Shown: in pieces, positions 35,250-43,370 of the stretch
Position numbering within the stretch: position 1 is the stretch's first letter
How the letters are laid out: each line of letters starts with the position of its first letter
Assembly: GCF_000702005.1 (NCBI RefSeq)
Contig: NZ_JNKI01000021.1
Span: 1-52,766 of the forward strand
DNA length: 52,766 nucleotides
Source of the DNA: Selenomonas sp. ND2010
GTDB taxonomy: Bacteria > Bacillota > Negativicutes > Selenomonadales > Selenomonadaceae
Direction: 5' to 3'
Made by a program: the position numbers and the translations under genes
Notes under the pieces: generated by a model
Database searches by the model: none
The model's input: the letters and a program-made list of their open reading frames with translations, nothing else
What the model was told of the DNA's origin: nothing

Positions 35250-36938
35250 ATGGAAGTTTTGGATAAGACAGCCGATGTGCTGATTGTGGGCGGCGGTGCC
35301 GCTGGCTGCTATGCGGCCATTACCTTGGCCACAGACCATCCGGAGCTCAGGGTGCTGTTGGTGGATAAGGCCGGCATCAAGCGCAGCGGCTGTCTGGCCG
35401 CCGGGGTCAATGCCCTGAATGCCTATATCACGCCGGGGCACAGTCCCGAGGATTATGCCGATTACGCGGCGAAAGACGCGGCGGGCATTGTGCGCGATGA
35501 CCTGCTGCTGACGATGTCCCAGGGGCTCAACGAAGTGACCCGTCATATGGAAGAGCTGGGACTTGTCATCCTGAAGGATGAGCGGGGCCAGTATGTTTCC
35601 CGTGGGTGGCGCAATCTCAAGATAAATGGTGAAAATATCAAGCCGCTGCTGGCGATGGCGGTGCGCAAGAGCAAAAATGTAGAAGTGCTGGAACATGTAA
35701 GTGTCGTCGACTATTTGCAGGCTGATGATGGCTCGGTGACTGGCGCCTGGGGCGTCGGCGTGCGGCAGGAGAAGTTGTATTTCCTGCAGGCCAAGGCCGT
35801 CATCTGTGCCACGGGCGGTGCGGCCGGGCTCTACCGGCCCAATCATCCGGGCCGTTCCCGCCACAAGATGTGGTACAGTCCCTTCAATACCGGGGCTGGC
35901 TATGCCATGGGCCTGCGGGCTGGCGCGGAGATGACGACCTTTGAGATGCGGTTCATCGCCCTGCGCTGCAAGGGGACCATTGCGCCGACGGGAACATTGG
36001 CCCAGGGCGTCGGCGCGGCTCAGGTCAACGCAGCGGGGGAGCGCTATCAGCATAGATACGGCAATACGACGTCAGAGCGCCTGTATGCCGTGGTCAGCGA
36101 GAATCTGGCCGGGCGGGGCCCCTGCTATCTGGAAACCGAGGGCATCACCGAGGTGCAGCAGGCTTCGCTGGAGCGGGCCTATCTCAACATGGCACCGGCC
36201 CAGACCATGAAGTGGCGCGAGACGGGGCTAGGCCCTGCCAGCGCCAATGTGGAGGTGGAGGGCTCCGAGCCCTATGTGGTGGGCGGCCATACGGCCAGCG
36301 GCTATTGGATCGATGCGGTGCGGGCGACGACGCTGCCGGGGCTGTTCGCAGCTGGCGACGTGGCTGGCGGCTGCCCGCAGAAATATGTGACCGGTGCCTT
36401 TGTGGAGGGAAAGATTGCCGCGGAAAGTGCCGCCGCCTATGCGGAAGGGCAGGGGCAGCCAGCCCTTCCCCCGGCGGTCCGCCAGAGGATTTTGGACCGG
36501 GTCACGGCACTGCTGAAGCCACCAGCAGCTAGTCCGCTGTTTACGGCGGCGGGGCTTGAGGAGGCCATGCAGCAGGTTATGGATGAGTATGCAGGGGGGA
36601 TTACCACTGGCTATCGCTATACGGAAAGGCAGCTGGACCTGGCGGCCAAACACATCGGGCGGCTGACAAGGCTCAGTGAGGACTTGCGGGCGGCGGATGG
36701 CTATGAGCTGGTGCAGCTCTTTGAACTGCAGGAGCGGCTGCTCATCTGCCGCGTGCTCATCGAGCATCTGAAGGCCCGCCGGGAGACGCGTTGGCACTCC
36801 TTTGCCGAGAATCTTGACTATCCGGACAAAGATCCGGCACTGGAAAAATATGTCAATTCGCGGCTGGAGGAGGGAAAGGTGAAAATCATCTATCGAGATC
36901 TGGTCAAGCGGGGGGAACGGTATGAGCATCAGCATTGA
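35250..36938 (+). CDS. aprA: Adenylylsulfate (APS) reductase alpha subunit, short assimilatory form
   Basis: 562 residues, a flavoprotein of the fumarate reductase/AprA superfamily. The FAD-binding Rossmann motif is GGGAAGCYAAI (~14-24); further blocks are KAGIKRSGCLAAGVNALN, WRNLKINGENIKPLLAMAV, GGAAGLYRPNHPG and VGGHTASGYWIDAVRATT near the flavin-binding C-terminal part. It reduces APS to sulfite and AMP using electrons from AprB. Dissimilatory AprA is usually ~620-660 residues, so this one is shorter. The operon has sulfate importer, ATP sulfurylase and no dsrAB or qmo genes, so the role is assimilatory. RBS is weak (AGGATG). Overlaps aprB by 17 nt. Confidence 0.88.
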   Translation: MEVLDKTADVLIVGGGAAGCYAAITLATDHPELRVLLVDKAGIKRSGCLAAGVNALNAYITPGHSPEDYADYAAKDAAGIVRDDLLLTMSQGLNEVTRHMEELGLVILKDERGQYVSRGWRNLKINGENIKPLLAMAVRKSKNVEVLEHVSVVDYLQADDGSVTGAWGVGVRQEKLYFLQAKAVICATGGAAGLYRPNHPGRSRHKMWYSPFNTGAGYAMGLRAGAEMTTFEMRFIALRCKGTIAPTGTLAQGVGAAQVNAAGERYQHRYGNTTSERLYAVVSENLAGRGPCYLETEGITEVQQASLERAYLNMAPAQTMKWRETGLGPASANVEVEGSEPYVVGGHTASGYWIDAVRATTLPGLFAAGDVAGGCPQKYVTGAFVEGKIAAESAAAYAEGQGQPALPPAVRQRILDRVTALLKPPAASPLFTAAGLEEAMQQVMDEYAGGITTGYRYTERQLDLAAKHIGRLTRLSEDLRAADGYELVQLFELQERLLICRVLIEHLKARRETRWHSFAENLDYPDKDPALEKYVNSRLEEGKVKIIYRDLVKRGERYEHQH

Positions 36939-37233
36939 ACCGGAAAAGTGCGTGGGCTGCGGCCGCTGCACGGAGGTCTGTCCGGGAAATCTATTGGAAG
37001 TGACGGCGGGGAAAGCCGCCATCCGCGAGGTGCGGGACTGCTGGGGCTGCACGGCCTGCGTCAAGGAGTGCCCGCGGGATGCGATTTTCTACTATCTGAG
37101 CGCTGATCTTGGCGGTGCCGGCGGCCGGCTTTATGCCCATGATTCGGCGGCGTCGCTTACCTGGCAGCTAAGACTTCCCGATGGCAGCGAGCAGGAAATC
37201 ATCGTAGCAAAAAATAAAGCAAATGCGTATTGA
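36922..37233 (+). CDS. aprB: APS reductase beta subunit (ferredoxin-like), short form
   Basis: 103 residues. Two [4Fe-4S] motifs: C10-x2-C13-x2-C16-x3-C20-P and C40-x2-C43-x2-C46-x3-C50-P, in ferredoxin order. It passes electrons to the FAD of AprA. Classical AprB has ~150 residues, with a C-terminal tail that wraps around AprA; here only ~50 residues follow the clusters, so that tail is largely absent. RBS GGGGGGAA within aprA; gene overlap of 17 nt indicates tight coupling. Confidence 0.88.
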   Translation: MSISIEPEKCVGCGRCTEVCPGNLLEVTAGKAAIREVRDCWGCTACVKECPRDAIFYYLSADLGGAGGRLYAHDSAASLTWQLRLPDGSEQEIIVAKNKANAY

Positions 37234-37251
37234 GGTTAGGAGACGATAACA

Positions 37252-38058
37252 ATGGCAATGGATCATCTGGATCAACTGGAGGCGGAGAGTATCTACATCC
37301 TCCGGGAGGCGTATAAGAAATTGGGCAAGCTGGGCATGCTCTGGTCAATCGGCAAGGACTCGACGGTGCTGCTGTGGCTGGCCAAGAAAGCCTTTTACGG
37401 CCATGTACCCTTTCCCTTCATCCATGTGGATACGAAACACAAGATTCCCGAGATGATTGCCTACCGCGACCGCGTCGCCAAGGAACTCGGCCTTGACCTC
37501 ATCGTGCATACGAATTGGGAGGCCATACATGCGGGCATCGGTCCCGACAAGGGGCGCCTGGCCTGCTGCAAGGCCCTCAAGACCGAAGGCCTCCGTCAGG
37601 TGGTGAAGCAGCACGGCTTTGACGGTCTTATCGTCGGGGTGCGCCGCGACGAGGAGGGCTCCCGCTCCAAGGAGCGGGTTTTCTCCGAGCGTACCCAAGA
37701 TGATGGCTGGGACTACACCAACCAGCCGCCAGAGCTCTGGAATCAGTTCAAGACGGATTTCCCCAAGGGCAACCACATCCGCGTGCATCCGATTCTTGCT
37801 TGGAGTGAGCTGGATATCTGGGAATACATCCGCCGGGAGAATATTCCCATCATCGACTTGTATTTTGCCAAGAACGGCAAGCGTTACCGCAGCCTGGGCT
37901 GTGCTTGCTGCACGGGACAGATTGAGTCGGAGGCTGATACCCTTGACAAGATCATTGAAGAATTGAAACATACGAAGACTGGCGAGCGTGCCGGGCGCAA
38001 GCAGGACCAGGAAGATGCTTATGCGATGCAGAAACTGCGTAAAGAGGGGTATATGTAA
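37252..38058 (+). CDS. cysD: Sulfate adenylyltransferase subunit 2 (CysD)
   Basis: 268 residues, PP-loop pyrophosphatase fold. P-loop SIGKDST (32-38), then LVWLAKKAF-type helix, VRRDEEGSRSKERVFSER and the C-terminal RYRSLGCACCTGQIESEA typical of CysD. With the GTPase CysN it makes APS and pyrophosphate from ATP and sulfate. RBS AGGAG. Its stop codon overlaps the start of cysN by one base. Confidence 0.96.
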   Translation: MAMDHLDQLEAESIYILREAYKKLGKLGMLWSIGKDSTVLLWLAKKAFYGHVPFPFIHVDTKHKIPEMIAYRDRVAKELGLDLIVHTNWEAIHAGIGPDKGRLACCKALKTEGLRQVVKQHGFDGLIVGVRRDEEGSRSKERVFSERTQDDGWDYTNQPPELWNQFKTDFPKGNHIRVHPILAWSELDIWEYIRRENIPIIDLYFAKNGKRYRSLGCACCTGQIESEADTLDKIIEELKHTKTGERAGRKQDQEDAYAMQKLRKEGYM

Positions 38059-39785
38059 TGGATGAGAAATTGAAACAAGAAGGTCTGCATATCGTGGTGG
38101 TCGGTCATGTGGATCATGGCAAATCGACGGTCATCGGCCGTCTGCTCTACGATACGGATTCCCTGCCCCAGGGCGCAGTGGACAAGGTCAAGCGCATCGC
38201 CAGGGAAACGGGCAAGCCCTTTGAGTATGCCTATCTCCTCGATGCCTTTGAGGAAGAGCAGAAACAGGGCATCACGATTGATACGACCCAGATCCAGTTT
38301 GCGACGAAGAAACGGGAGTATGTCATCATCGATGCCCCGGGGCATAAGGAGTTCCTCAAGAATATGATTTCGGGGGCAGCCAATGCCAATGCGGCTCTCT
38401 TGATTGTTGATGCTAAACAGGGGGTGCAGGAGCAGTCCAAGCGCCATGGCTATATGCTGTCCCTGCTGGGCATCGAGAAGGTCTATGTGGTTGTCAACAA
38501 GATGGATTTGGTGGACTACTCCGAGGAAGTATTCCACAAGGTTGCTGACGATATGAAGGCGTTCCTGGAACCGCTGGGGGTAAAGCCTCTGCGTTATTTG
38601 CCGGTATCGGGGTATCAGGGCGACAATATCGCCGCCAAGTCGGCCAATATGCCTTGGTATGATGGCCCGGTGCTGCTGGATTCTCTCGATTTGCTCGAGG
38701 CCAGCAAAGAAATTCTCGACAAGGACCTGCGCCTGCCCATACAGGATGTGTTCAAATTCGACGACCGCCGCATCATTGCCGGACGCATCGAGGCCGGCAA
38801 GCTCGCCGTGGGCGATGAGATTGCCATCTACCCCTCGGGGCGCCGCACGGTCATCCAGTCCATTGCCTACTGGCAGGAGCGGGACAAGAAGGAGCGCGCC
38901 TTGGCCGGGGAATCCACGGGCATCATCGTCCGGGATGAGTTCTTCAACCAGCGTGGTGAGATCATCACGACGCCTGGGGCCAAGGCCCCCCACGTGTCCA
39001 ACCGCCTGCGGGCCTCGATATTCTGGATGGGGCGCAATCCTCTGCGCAAGGGCAGTACCTACAAATTAAAGCTTGCCACCCAGGAGGTGGAGGCCGAGGT
39101 GGCTGACATCGTCAAGACCATCGATGCGGCCAATCTCGACAGCCGCGAGGGAGCCAAGGAACTGCGGCTGAACGATGTGGCAGAAGTCATCCTGAGCCTC
39201 AAGGAGGCCATTGCCTTTGATGTGTTCCAGGAGCATCAGGCAACGGGCCGGTTCGTGTTGGTGGATGGCTATGATGTGGCCGGCGGCGGTATCGTCGTCG
39301 CCGCCGAAAAGGCCGACGAGGGGGCAGGCTTCGCCTTTGTGAACGGCGGCATCCGCGCCCGGGGCGATGTCTTCGATGAATTCTACTACGATATCGAAAG
39401 CTACAACGTCACGAAGGTAGCCGCAGCCGTCAAGAAACCCTATCAGGTGGGGGATGAGATTCCCCGCCGGGGCATCAGCTACGAGTATCCGGCCGATTTT
39501 GACATCCTTATCCTGCGCGACCAGGTAGCGGTTTCGGTGCGGCAAGGCAGGATCGAATCTATCCTGCCGCTGGCGGACTATGAGTATTCGGGTCGGCCAC
39601 TGATCAATGGCCGCGGCTTTGGCATCAAGGTCTATAAGGCCAAGGAGCTGAAGGAAATGCTGTCGGTCTATCGGGAACTGGCCTCGAGCCACGTGGAACC
39701 TCGCGTAAAAGCTGCGTTTGCTAACCGTTATTTCTTCCTGAACCAATACCGCCGCTTGCAGTTCTATTTTGACTACGTCATCTGA
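38058..39785 (+). CDS. cysN: Sulfate adenylyltransferase subunit 1 (CysN GTPase) with C-terminal extension
   Basis: 575 residues. EF-Tu-like GTPase: G1 GHVDHGKST (16-24), G2 region QGITIDT, G3 DAPGHKEF, G4 NKMD. It uses GTP hydrolysis to push APS formation by CysD. Domains II and III follow to about residue 430. The last ~145 residues (from DEFYYDIESYNVTK to QFYFDYVI) go beyond a normal 470-residue CysN, and are not an APS kinase: there is no second P-loop GxxxxGKS/T. This absence suits a pathway that reduces APS directly with AprAB and needs no PAPS. Last gene of the sbp operon; no clear terminator before the thiamin promoter at 39791. Confidence 0.93.
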   Translation: MDEKLKQEGLHIVVVGHVDHGKSTVIGRLLYDTDSLPQGAVDKVKRIARETGKPFEYAYLLDAFEEEQKQGITIDTTQIQFATKKREYVIIDAPGHKEFLKNMISGAANANAALLIVDAKQGVQEQSKRHGYMLSLLGIEKVYVVVNKMDLVDYSEEVFHKVADDMKAFLEPLGVKPLRYLPVSGYQGDNIAAKSANMPWYDGPVLLDSLDLLEASKEILDKDLRLPIQDVFKFDDRRIIAGRIEAGKLAVGDEIAIYPSGRRTVIQSIAYWQERDKKERALAGESTGIIVRDEFFNQRGEIITTPGAKAPHVSNRLRASIFWMGRNPLRKGSTYKLKLATQEVEAEVADIVKTIDAANLDSREGAKELRLNDVAEVILSLKEAIAFDVFQEHQATGRFVLVDGYDVAGGGIVVAAEKADEGAGFAFVNGGIRARGDVFDEFYYDIESYNVTKVAAAVKKPYQVGDEIPRRGISYEYPADFDILILRDQVAVSVRQGRIESILPLADYEYSGRPLINGRGFGIKVYKAKELKEMLSVYRELASSHVEPRVKAAFANRYFFLNQYRRLQFYFDYVI

Positions 39786-39790
39786 GCAAT

Positions 39791-39819
39791 TTGCAATTTT
39801 GCGTAAGCTGACGTATAAT
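39791..39819 (+). promoter_or_regulatory. Promoter of the thiazole (thiSGH-tenI) operon
   Basis: TTGCAA (39791-39796), 17-nt spacer, perfect TATAAT (39814-39819), starting 5 nt after the cysN stop. Confidence 0.8.
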
Positions 39820-39837
39820 AGTCAAAGACAATTGCAC

Positions 39838-39946
39838 AGCAAGGGGAGCTTGCCGATGGGAACATCACAGCAGGCTGAGAGGGAGGTTACGACTCCGACC
39901 CATAACCTGATTTGGATAATGCCAACGTAGGGATGAGCGGTGAATG
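39838..39946 (+). ncRNA. TPP riboswitch (THI element)
   Basis: Two conserved aptamer halves are visible: AGCAGGCTGAGAGGGAGG (pyrimidine-sensing arm, CTGAGA at ~39874-39880) and ACCCATAACCTGATTTGG-ATAATGCCAACGTAGGGA (39898-39933) with the GGATAATGCCAACGTAGGGA pyrophosphate-sensing arm. It binds thiamin pyrophosphate and, with the terminator behind it, should switch off the thiazole genes when TPP is plentiful. Confidence 0.95.
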
Positions 39947-39958
39947 ATACGTGTAAAC

Positions 39959-39994
39959 CGAAGGGAACTTGCCAATCAGGCAGGTTCCCTTTTT
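39959..39994 (+). terminator. Riboswitch-controlled terminator
   Basis: AAGGGAACTTGCC (39961-39973), AATCA loop, GGCAGGTTCCCTT (39979-39991, one wobble), T run to 39994; 27 nt before thiS. Confidence 0.9.
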
Positions 39995-40020
39995 CGTGCA
40001 GGTTTTACAGGAGGATGCAG

Positions 40021-40215
40021 ATGGTCAGGATAAATGGTGAGGACAAAGCGGCAGCAGGCAAAAGCCTCTGTGATTACCTCCAGGAGGCGGGCTATGACAG
40101 CCGGGCGATTGCCGTGGAATACAATGAAGTCATCCTGCCGAAGGCGGACTATGAAACGACGGTGCTGCAAGACGGCGATGTGGTGGAGATTGTCTGCTTC
40201 ATGGGCGGTGGCTGA
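40021..40215 (+). CDS. thiS: Sulfur carrier protein ThiS
   Basis: 64 residues, ubiquitin-like beta-grasp carrier: MVRINGEDKAAAGKSLCDYL, later VLQDGDVVEIVCFMGGG, ending directly in Gly residues so that the C-terminal Gly can be adenylated and thiocarboxylated. It donates sulfur to ThiG. ATG 40021 has AGGAGG 6 nt before it; the ATG at 40015 touches the RBS. No thiF is in this operon, so activation may rely on the E1-like protein at 43367 or on a gene elsewhere. Confidence 0.93.
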   Translation: MVRINGEDKAAAGKSLCDYLQEAGYDSRAIAVEYNEVILPKADYETTVLQDGDVVEIVCFMGGG

Positions 40216-40258
40216 GCGGTCAATGGGCCGGAAACAGCGTGGAGAGGAGTAATGACAG

Positions 40259-41035
40259 ATGGAAAAACAGGAAGATTGTTTGGTGATTGGCGGGCATAGG
40301 TTCCACTCCCGCTTCATCCTTGGCTCGGGCAAATACTCGCTGCAGCTCATCGAGGCTGCCGTGCGGGATGCCGGGGCGGAAATCGTGACATTGGCCGTGC
40401 GCCGGGCCAATACGAAGGAGCAGGAAAATATCCTTGACTATATCCCAAAAGGCGTGACCCTTTTGCCCAATACCTCGGGGGCGCGCAACGCCGATGAGGC
40501 CGTGCGCATCGCGCATTTGGCCCGGGAGCTTGGCTGCGGGGACTTCGTCAAGATCGAGATCATGCGGGATTCGAAATACCTGCTGCCCGACAATGGGGAG
40601 ACCATCAAGGCGACGGAACGGCTGGCCAAAGAAGGCTTTGTGGTCATGCCCTATATGTATCCGGACCTCAATGTGGCCCGGGACCTGGTGGAGGCAGGGG
40701 CGGCGGCCGTCATGCCGCTGGCGGCGCCAATCGGTTCCAATAAGGGGCTGGCCACGAAAGAGTTCATCCAGATCCTCATCGATGAGATCGACTTGCCGAT
40801 CATCGTCGATGCCGGCATCGGCAAGCCCTCCGAGGCCTGTGCAGCCATGGAGATGGGGGCGGCCGCTATCATGGCCAATACGGCGCTGGCCACGGCAGGC
40901 AATCTGCCGCTGATGGCCGCAGCCTTCAAGGACGCCATAGCCGCTGGCCGCAAGGCATATCTGGCGGGACTGGGCCGCGTGCTGACCCGCGGGGCTGCTG
41001 CCTCGGACCCCCTTACTGGCTTTTTGCACGACTGA
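40259..41035 (+). CDS. thiG: Thiazole synthase ThiG
   Basis: 258 residues, TIM-barrel. Landmarks: [15 protein letters not shown] at the start, [33 protein letters not shown] with the Schiff-base Lys, [14 protein letters not shown], and [19 protein letters not shown]. Joins deoxyxylulose phosphate, dehydroglycine and ThiS thiocarboxylate to form the thiazole. RBS GAGAGGAG 9 nt before ATG. Confidence 0.96.
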   Translation: MEKQEDCLVIGGHRFHSRFILGSGKYSLQLIEAAVRDAGAEIVTLAVRRANTKEQENILDYIPKGVTLLPNTSGARNADEAVRIAHLARELGCGDFVKIEIMRDSKYLLPDNGETIKATERLAKEGFVVMPYMYPDLNVARDLVEAGAAAVMPLAAPIGSNKGLATKEFIQILIDEIDLPIIVDAGIGKPSEACAAMEMGAAAIMANTALATAGNLPLMAAAFKDAIAAGRKAYLAGLGRVLTRGAAASDPLTGFLHD

Positions 41036-41046
41036 GGAGGCGCGTC

Positions 41047-42297
41047 ATGGAAAATCAGTTTTTTGTCGACTCGGAAAAACTAAGCGAAGGGGCACTGGCC
41101 AAGAAGCATCAGCTGGAACAAGACCCAGCCAGCCGTAAGGACCCGCTGGAATACTTCCCCGATATGGAGCAGATCGATTCGCCAGTAAGGGCGCGGGTCA
41201 TCGCGGCGATGGAGGCCTACGATTACGCTTCCTATACGGCTGCTGATGTGCGGCGGGCGCTCAATCATGACAGCTGCACGGTGGAGGATTTCAAGGCCTT
41301 GCTGTCGCCAGCGGCGCAGCCCTTCCTCGAGGAGATGGCCGCGCGGGCACGGCTGGAAACAAGCCGTCATTTCGGCAACACGGTCTATCTGTTCACGCCG
41401 CTCTACATCGCCAACTACTGTGAGAATTACTGCGTCTACTGCGGCTTCAACTGCTACAATGACATCAAGCGCTTGCAGCTCGATGCAGGGCAGATCGAGC
41501 ATGAGATGCAGGTCATCGCTTCATCGGGCATGGAGGAAATCCTGCTGCTCACTGGGGAGAGCAAGACCAAATCCAATGTTTCCTATATTGGTGAGGCCTG
41601 CAAGCTGGCGCGCAAGTATTTCAAGAACGTGGGCCTGGAAATCTATCCCGTCAACACCGAGGATTACAGATACCTTCACGAATGCGGGGCCGATTATGTC
41701 ACGGTGTTTCAGGAGACCTATGACCTCAAGAAATATGAGACGCTGCATCTTCTGGGCCATAAGCGCGTCTGGCCTTACCGCTTTGAGGCCCAGGAACGCG
41801 CCTTGCGCGGCGGGATGCGCGGCGTCGGCTTTTCGGCCCTCTTGGGCCTGTCGGATTTCCGCAAGGATGCACTGGCTACGGCACTGCATGTCTATTATCT
41901 GCAGCGCAAGTATCCCCAGGCGGAGTTTTCCCTTTCCTGTCCGCGCCTGAGGCCCATCATCAACAACGACAAGATCAATCCGCTGGACGTCGGCGAGCGG
42001 CAGCTCTGCCAGATCCTCTGCGCCTATCGCATCTTCCTGCCCTTTGCCGGCATAACGGTCTCCTCCCGGGAGAGTGCCGCCTTCCGCAACGGCATTGCCA
42101 AGATCTGCGCGACGAAGATTTCTGCGGGGGTGTCCACGGGCATTGGGGACCATGAGGAAAAATATACGGGCAAGGATGAAGCGCGCACCGGCGATGAGCA
42201 GTTTGAAATCTGCGATACCCGCAGTCTGGCGGCCATGTATGCGGATATGGCCGCCGAGGGCTTGCAGCCGGTGCTCAATGACTATCTCTATGTGTAG
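41047..42297 (+). CDS. thiH: 2-iminoacetate (dehydroglycine) synthase ThiH
   Basis: 416 residues, radical SAM. The [4Fe-4S] motif C125-x3-C129-x2-C132 lies in YCENYCVYCGF; ThiH-type C-terminal region with REGIAKICATKISAGVSTGIGD-like segment and DTRSLAAMYADM. Cleaves tyrosine to dehydroglycine and p-cresol for ThiG; the radical route suits anaerobic life (aerobes use ThiO). RBS GAGGAGG. The next start codon overlaps its stop region by 8 nt. Confidence 0.95.
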   Translation: MENQFFVDSEKLSEGALAKKHQLEQDPASRKDPLEYFPDMEQIDSPVRARVIAAMEAYDYASYTAADVRRALNHDSCTVEDFKALLSPAAQPFLEEMAARARLETSRHFGNTVYLFTPLYIANYCENYCVYCGFNCYNDIKRLQLDAGQIEHEMQVIASSGMEEILLLTGESKTKSNVSYIGEACKLARKYFKNVGLEIYPVNTEDYRYLHECGADYVTVFQETYDLKKYETLHLLGHKRVWPYRFEAQERALRGGMRGVGFSALLGLSDFRKDALATALHVYYLQRKYPQAEFSLSCPRLRPIINNDKINPLDVGERQLCQILCAYRIFLPFAGITVSSRESAAFRNGIAKICATKISAGVSTGIGDHEEKYTGKDEARTGDEQFEICDTRSLAAMYADMAAEGLQPVLNDYLYV

Positions 42298-42934
42298 GGA
42301 AAAAAATGACAAGTCAATCTTTGACAAGTCAGGATTTGACCGGTCAACCATTGACTTGTCAAAAGTCATCGCCATTACGGACCGCAAACAATGTACCGGG
42401 GATTTTGACAGGCGGCTGGCTCGGATTGCTGCTCAGGGCCCCCGGGCCATCGTGCTGCGGGAAAAGGATCTGGCGGCAGAAGAGTATGCAAAACTCGCCC
42501 GGAAAGTCATGGGAATCGGCAGGCAGTACGGTGTGTCGGTCATCCTGCATGGACAGGCTGCTGTTGCCCAGGGGTTGAAGGCGGATGGCCTGCAGCTGCC
42601 GCTGCCTCAGCTGCGGCAGCTTTCACCAGCAGAGCGGTCAGCATGGCAAGTCCTTGGCACCTCCTGCCATTCCCTGGATGAGGTGGAGGAGGCCCAGCGC
42701 CTTGGCTGCTCCTATCTGGTGGTGGGGCATATCTATGAAACAGACTGCAAGCAGGGCCTTCCGGGACGGGGCTTGGATTTCTTGCAGGCGGCCTGCCAGG
42801 CGTCAGCACTCCCTGTCTATGCCATCGGCGGCATCACGCCGGCAAGGCTGGCGGCGGTGCTGGCCGCCGGGGCAGCTGGTGCCTGTGTGATGAGCGGATT
42901 GATGCAGGGTGAGACCTGGCTTTACAAAAAATAA
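42290..42934 (+). CDS. tenI: Thiazole tautomerase TenI-like protein (ThiE/TenI family)
   Basis: 214 residues from ATG 42290, which overlaps the end of thiH. TIM-barrel of the ThiE superfamily: VIAITDRKQC, AIVLREKDLAAEEYAKLA, ILHGQAAVAQGLKADGLQLP, then VGHIYETDCKQGLPGRG and IGGITPARL. The GH-ETDCK-GL-GRG pattern is that of Bacillus TenI, not of thiamin phosphate synthase ThiE; TenI isomerises the thiazole product of ThiG. The first ~25 residues are an oddity: four 15-nt tandem repeats (42308-42367) that encode D-K/R/L-S-x-x and are AT-rich compared with the rest. Without them the protein could begin at TTG 42356, just before KVIAITD. SD is weak for both starts. Confidence 0.8.
   Translation: MCREKNDKSIFDKSGFDRSTIDLSKVIAITDRKQCTGDFDRRLARIAAQGPRAIVLREKDLAAEEYAKLARKVMGIGRQYGVSVILHGQAAVAQGLKADGLQLPLPQLRQLSPAERSAWQVLGTSCHSLDEVEEAQRLGCSYLVVGHIYETDCKQGLPGRGLDFLQAACQASALPVYAIGGITPARLAAVLAAGAAGACVMSGLMQGETWLYKK
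42308..42367 (+). repeat. Four 15-nt tandem repeats in the 5' end of tenI
   Basis: GACnnnTCA repeats begin at 42308, 42323, 42338 and 42353, exactly 15 nt apart (GACAAGTCAATCTTT, GACAAGTCAGGATTT, GACCGGTCAACCATT, GACTTGTCAAAAGTC). With their neighbours they create palindromes TTGACCGGTCAA (42336-42347) and TTGACTTGTCAA (42351-42362); the latter is also at 30726-30737. Confidence 0.85.
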
Positions 42935-42941
42935 AAAATAG

Positions 42942-42970
42942 TTGACATTTCGTAGGCGTTGTTGTAAGAT
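42942..42970 (+). promoter_or_regulatory. Promoter of the sulfur-carrier operon
   Basis: TTGACA (42942-42947), 17-nt spacer, TAAGAT (42965-42970), just after tenI. Confidence 0.7.
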
Positions 42971-43001
42971 ATCACTATCGATTTGTAAAACATATCGGTT
43001 T

Positions 43002-43138
43002 AATATGATTGAACGGTATCACCGTAGGTCATTCGATAAACGGAAGCCTATGGGAAACGCTCAGGGCATGGAATACCACTGTGGAATCTTTTCACGAGGT
43101 GTATTTATGGATAACTTGGCGTTTCTCATAGGCTTTTT
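43002..43138 (+). ncRNA. Putative cis-regulatory leader RNA B (sulfur-carrier operon), ends in terminator
   Basis: Hairpin 1 ACGGT-ATC-ACCGT (43013-43025); hairpin 2 with outer TAGG/CCTA (43025-43028 and 43047-43050) and inner TTCG-ATAAA-CGGA (43032-43044, one G-U where leader A has A-U); unpaired TCA and AG as in leader A. Terminator GCCTATGGGAAACGC (43046-43060) pairs with GCGTTTCTCATAGGC (43119-43133), T run to 43138. CCTA belongs to both hairpin 2 and the terminator. Ends 23 nt before the carrier gene. Confidence 0.7.
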
Positions 43139-43160
43139 CTAGTACGTGGAGGTAGAGAAA

Positions 43161-43370
43161 ATGAAACTGACGGTCAATGGCGAAGCTCTGGAAATCGAGA
43201 AATCCATCAATGTAAGAGAACTGCTGGTGGTGGCAAAGGCCGACCAGCCGGAATATGTAACGGTGCAGCTGAATGGGGAATTCGTGGATCATTCGGGTTT
43301 TGACAATACCTTTGTGGGAGATGGCGATACGGTGGAATTCCTGTACTTCATGGGAGGCGGTGCAAGATGA
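43161..43370 (+). CDS. ThiS/HcyS-like sulfur carrier with C-terminal Ala-Arg extension
   Basis: 69 residues, beta-grasp sulfur carrier: MKLTVNGEALEIEKSINVREL, later GDGDTVEFLYFMGGGAR. Unlike ThiS at 40021, the Gly-Gly is not terminal but followed by Ala-Arg. Such a tail must be cut off before adenylation; the JAMM protease gene two genes downstream is the obvious candidate. This matches the HcyS-HcyF-HcyD system of Wolinella (protein-thiocarboxylate-dependent homocysteine synthesis) and CysO-Mec of actinobacteria. GGAGG 8 nt before ATG 43161; ATG of the E1 gene overlaps its stop (ATGA). Confidence 0.88.
   Translation: MKLTVNGEALEIEKSINVRELLVVAKADQPEYVTVQLNGEFVDHSGFDNTFVGDGDTVEFLYFMGGGAR

Noticed and set aside
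38058-39785. CysNC fusion with APS kinase
   Set aside because: The C-terminal extension has no second P-loop.
42074-42289. N-terminal extension of tenI inside thiH
   Set aside because: Out-of-frame reading of conserved thiH codons; arginine-rich and without homology to TenI.
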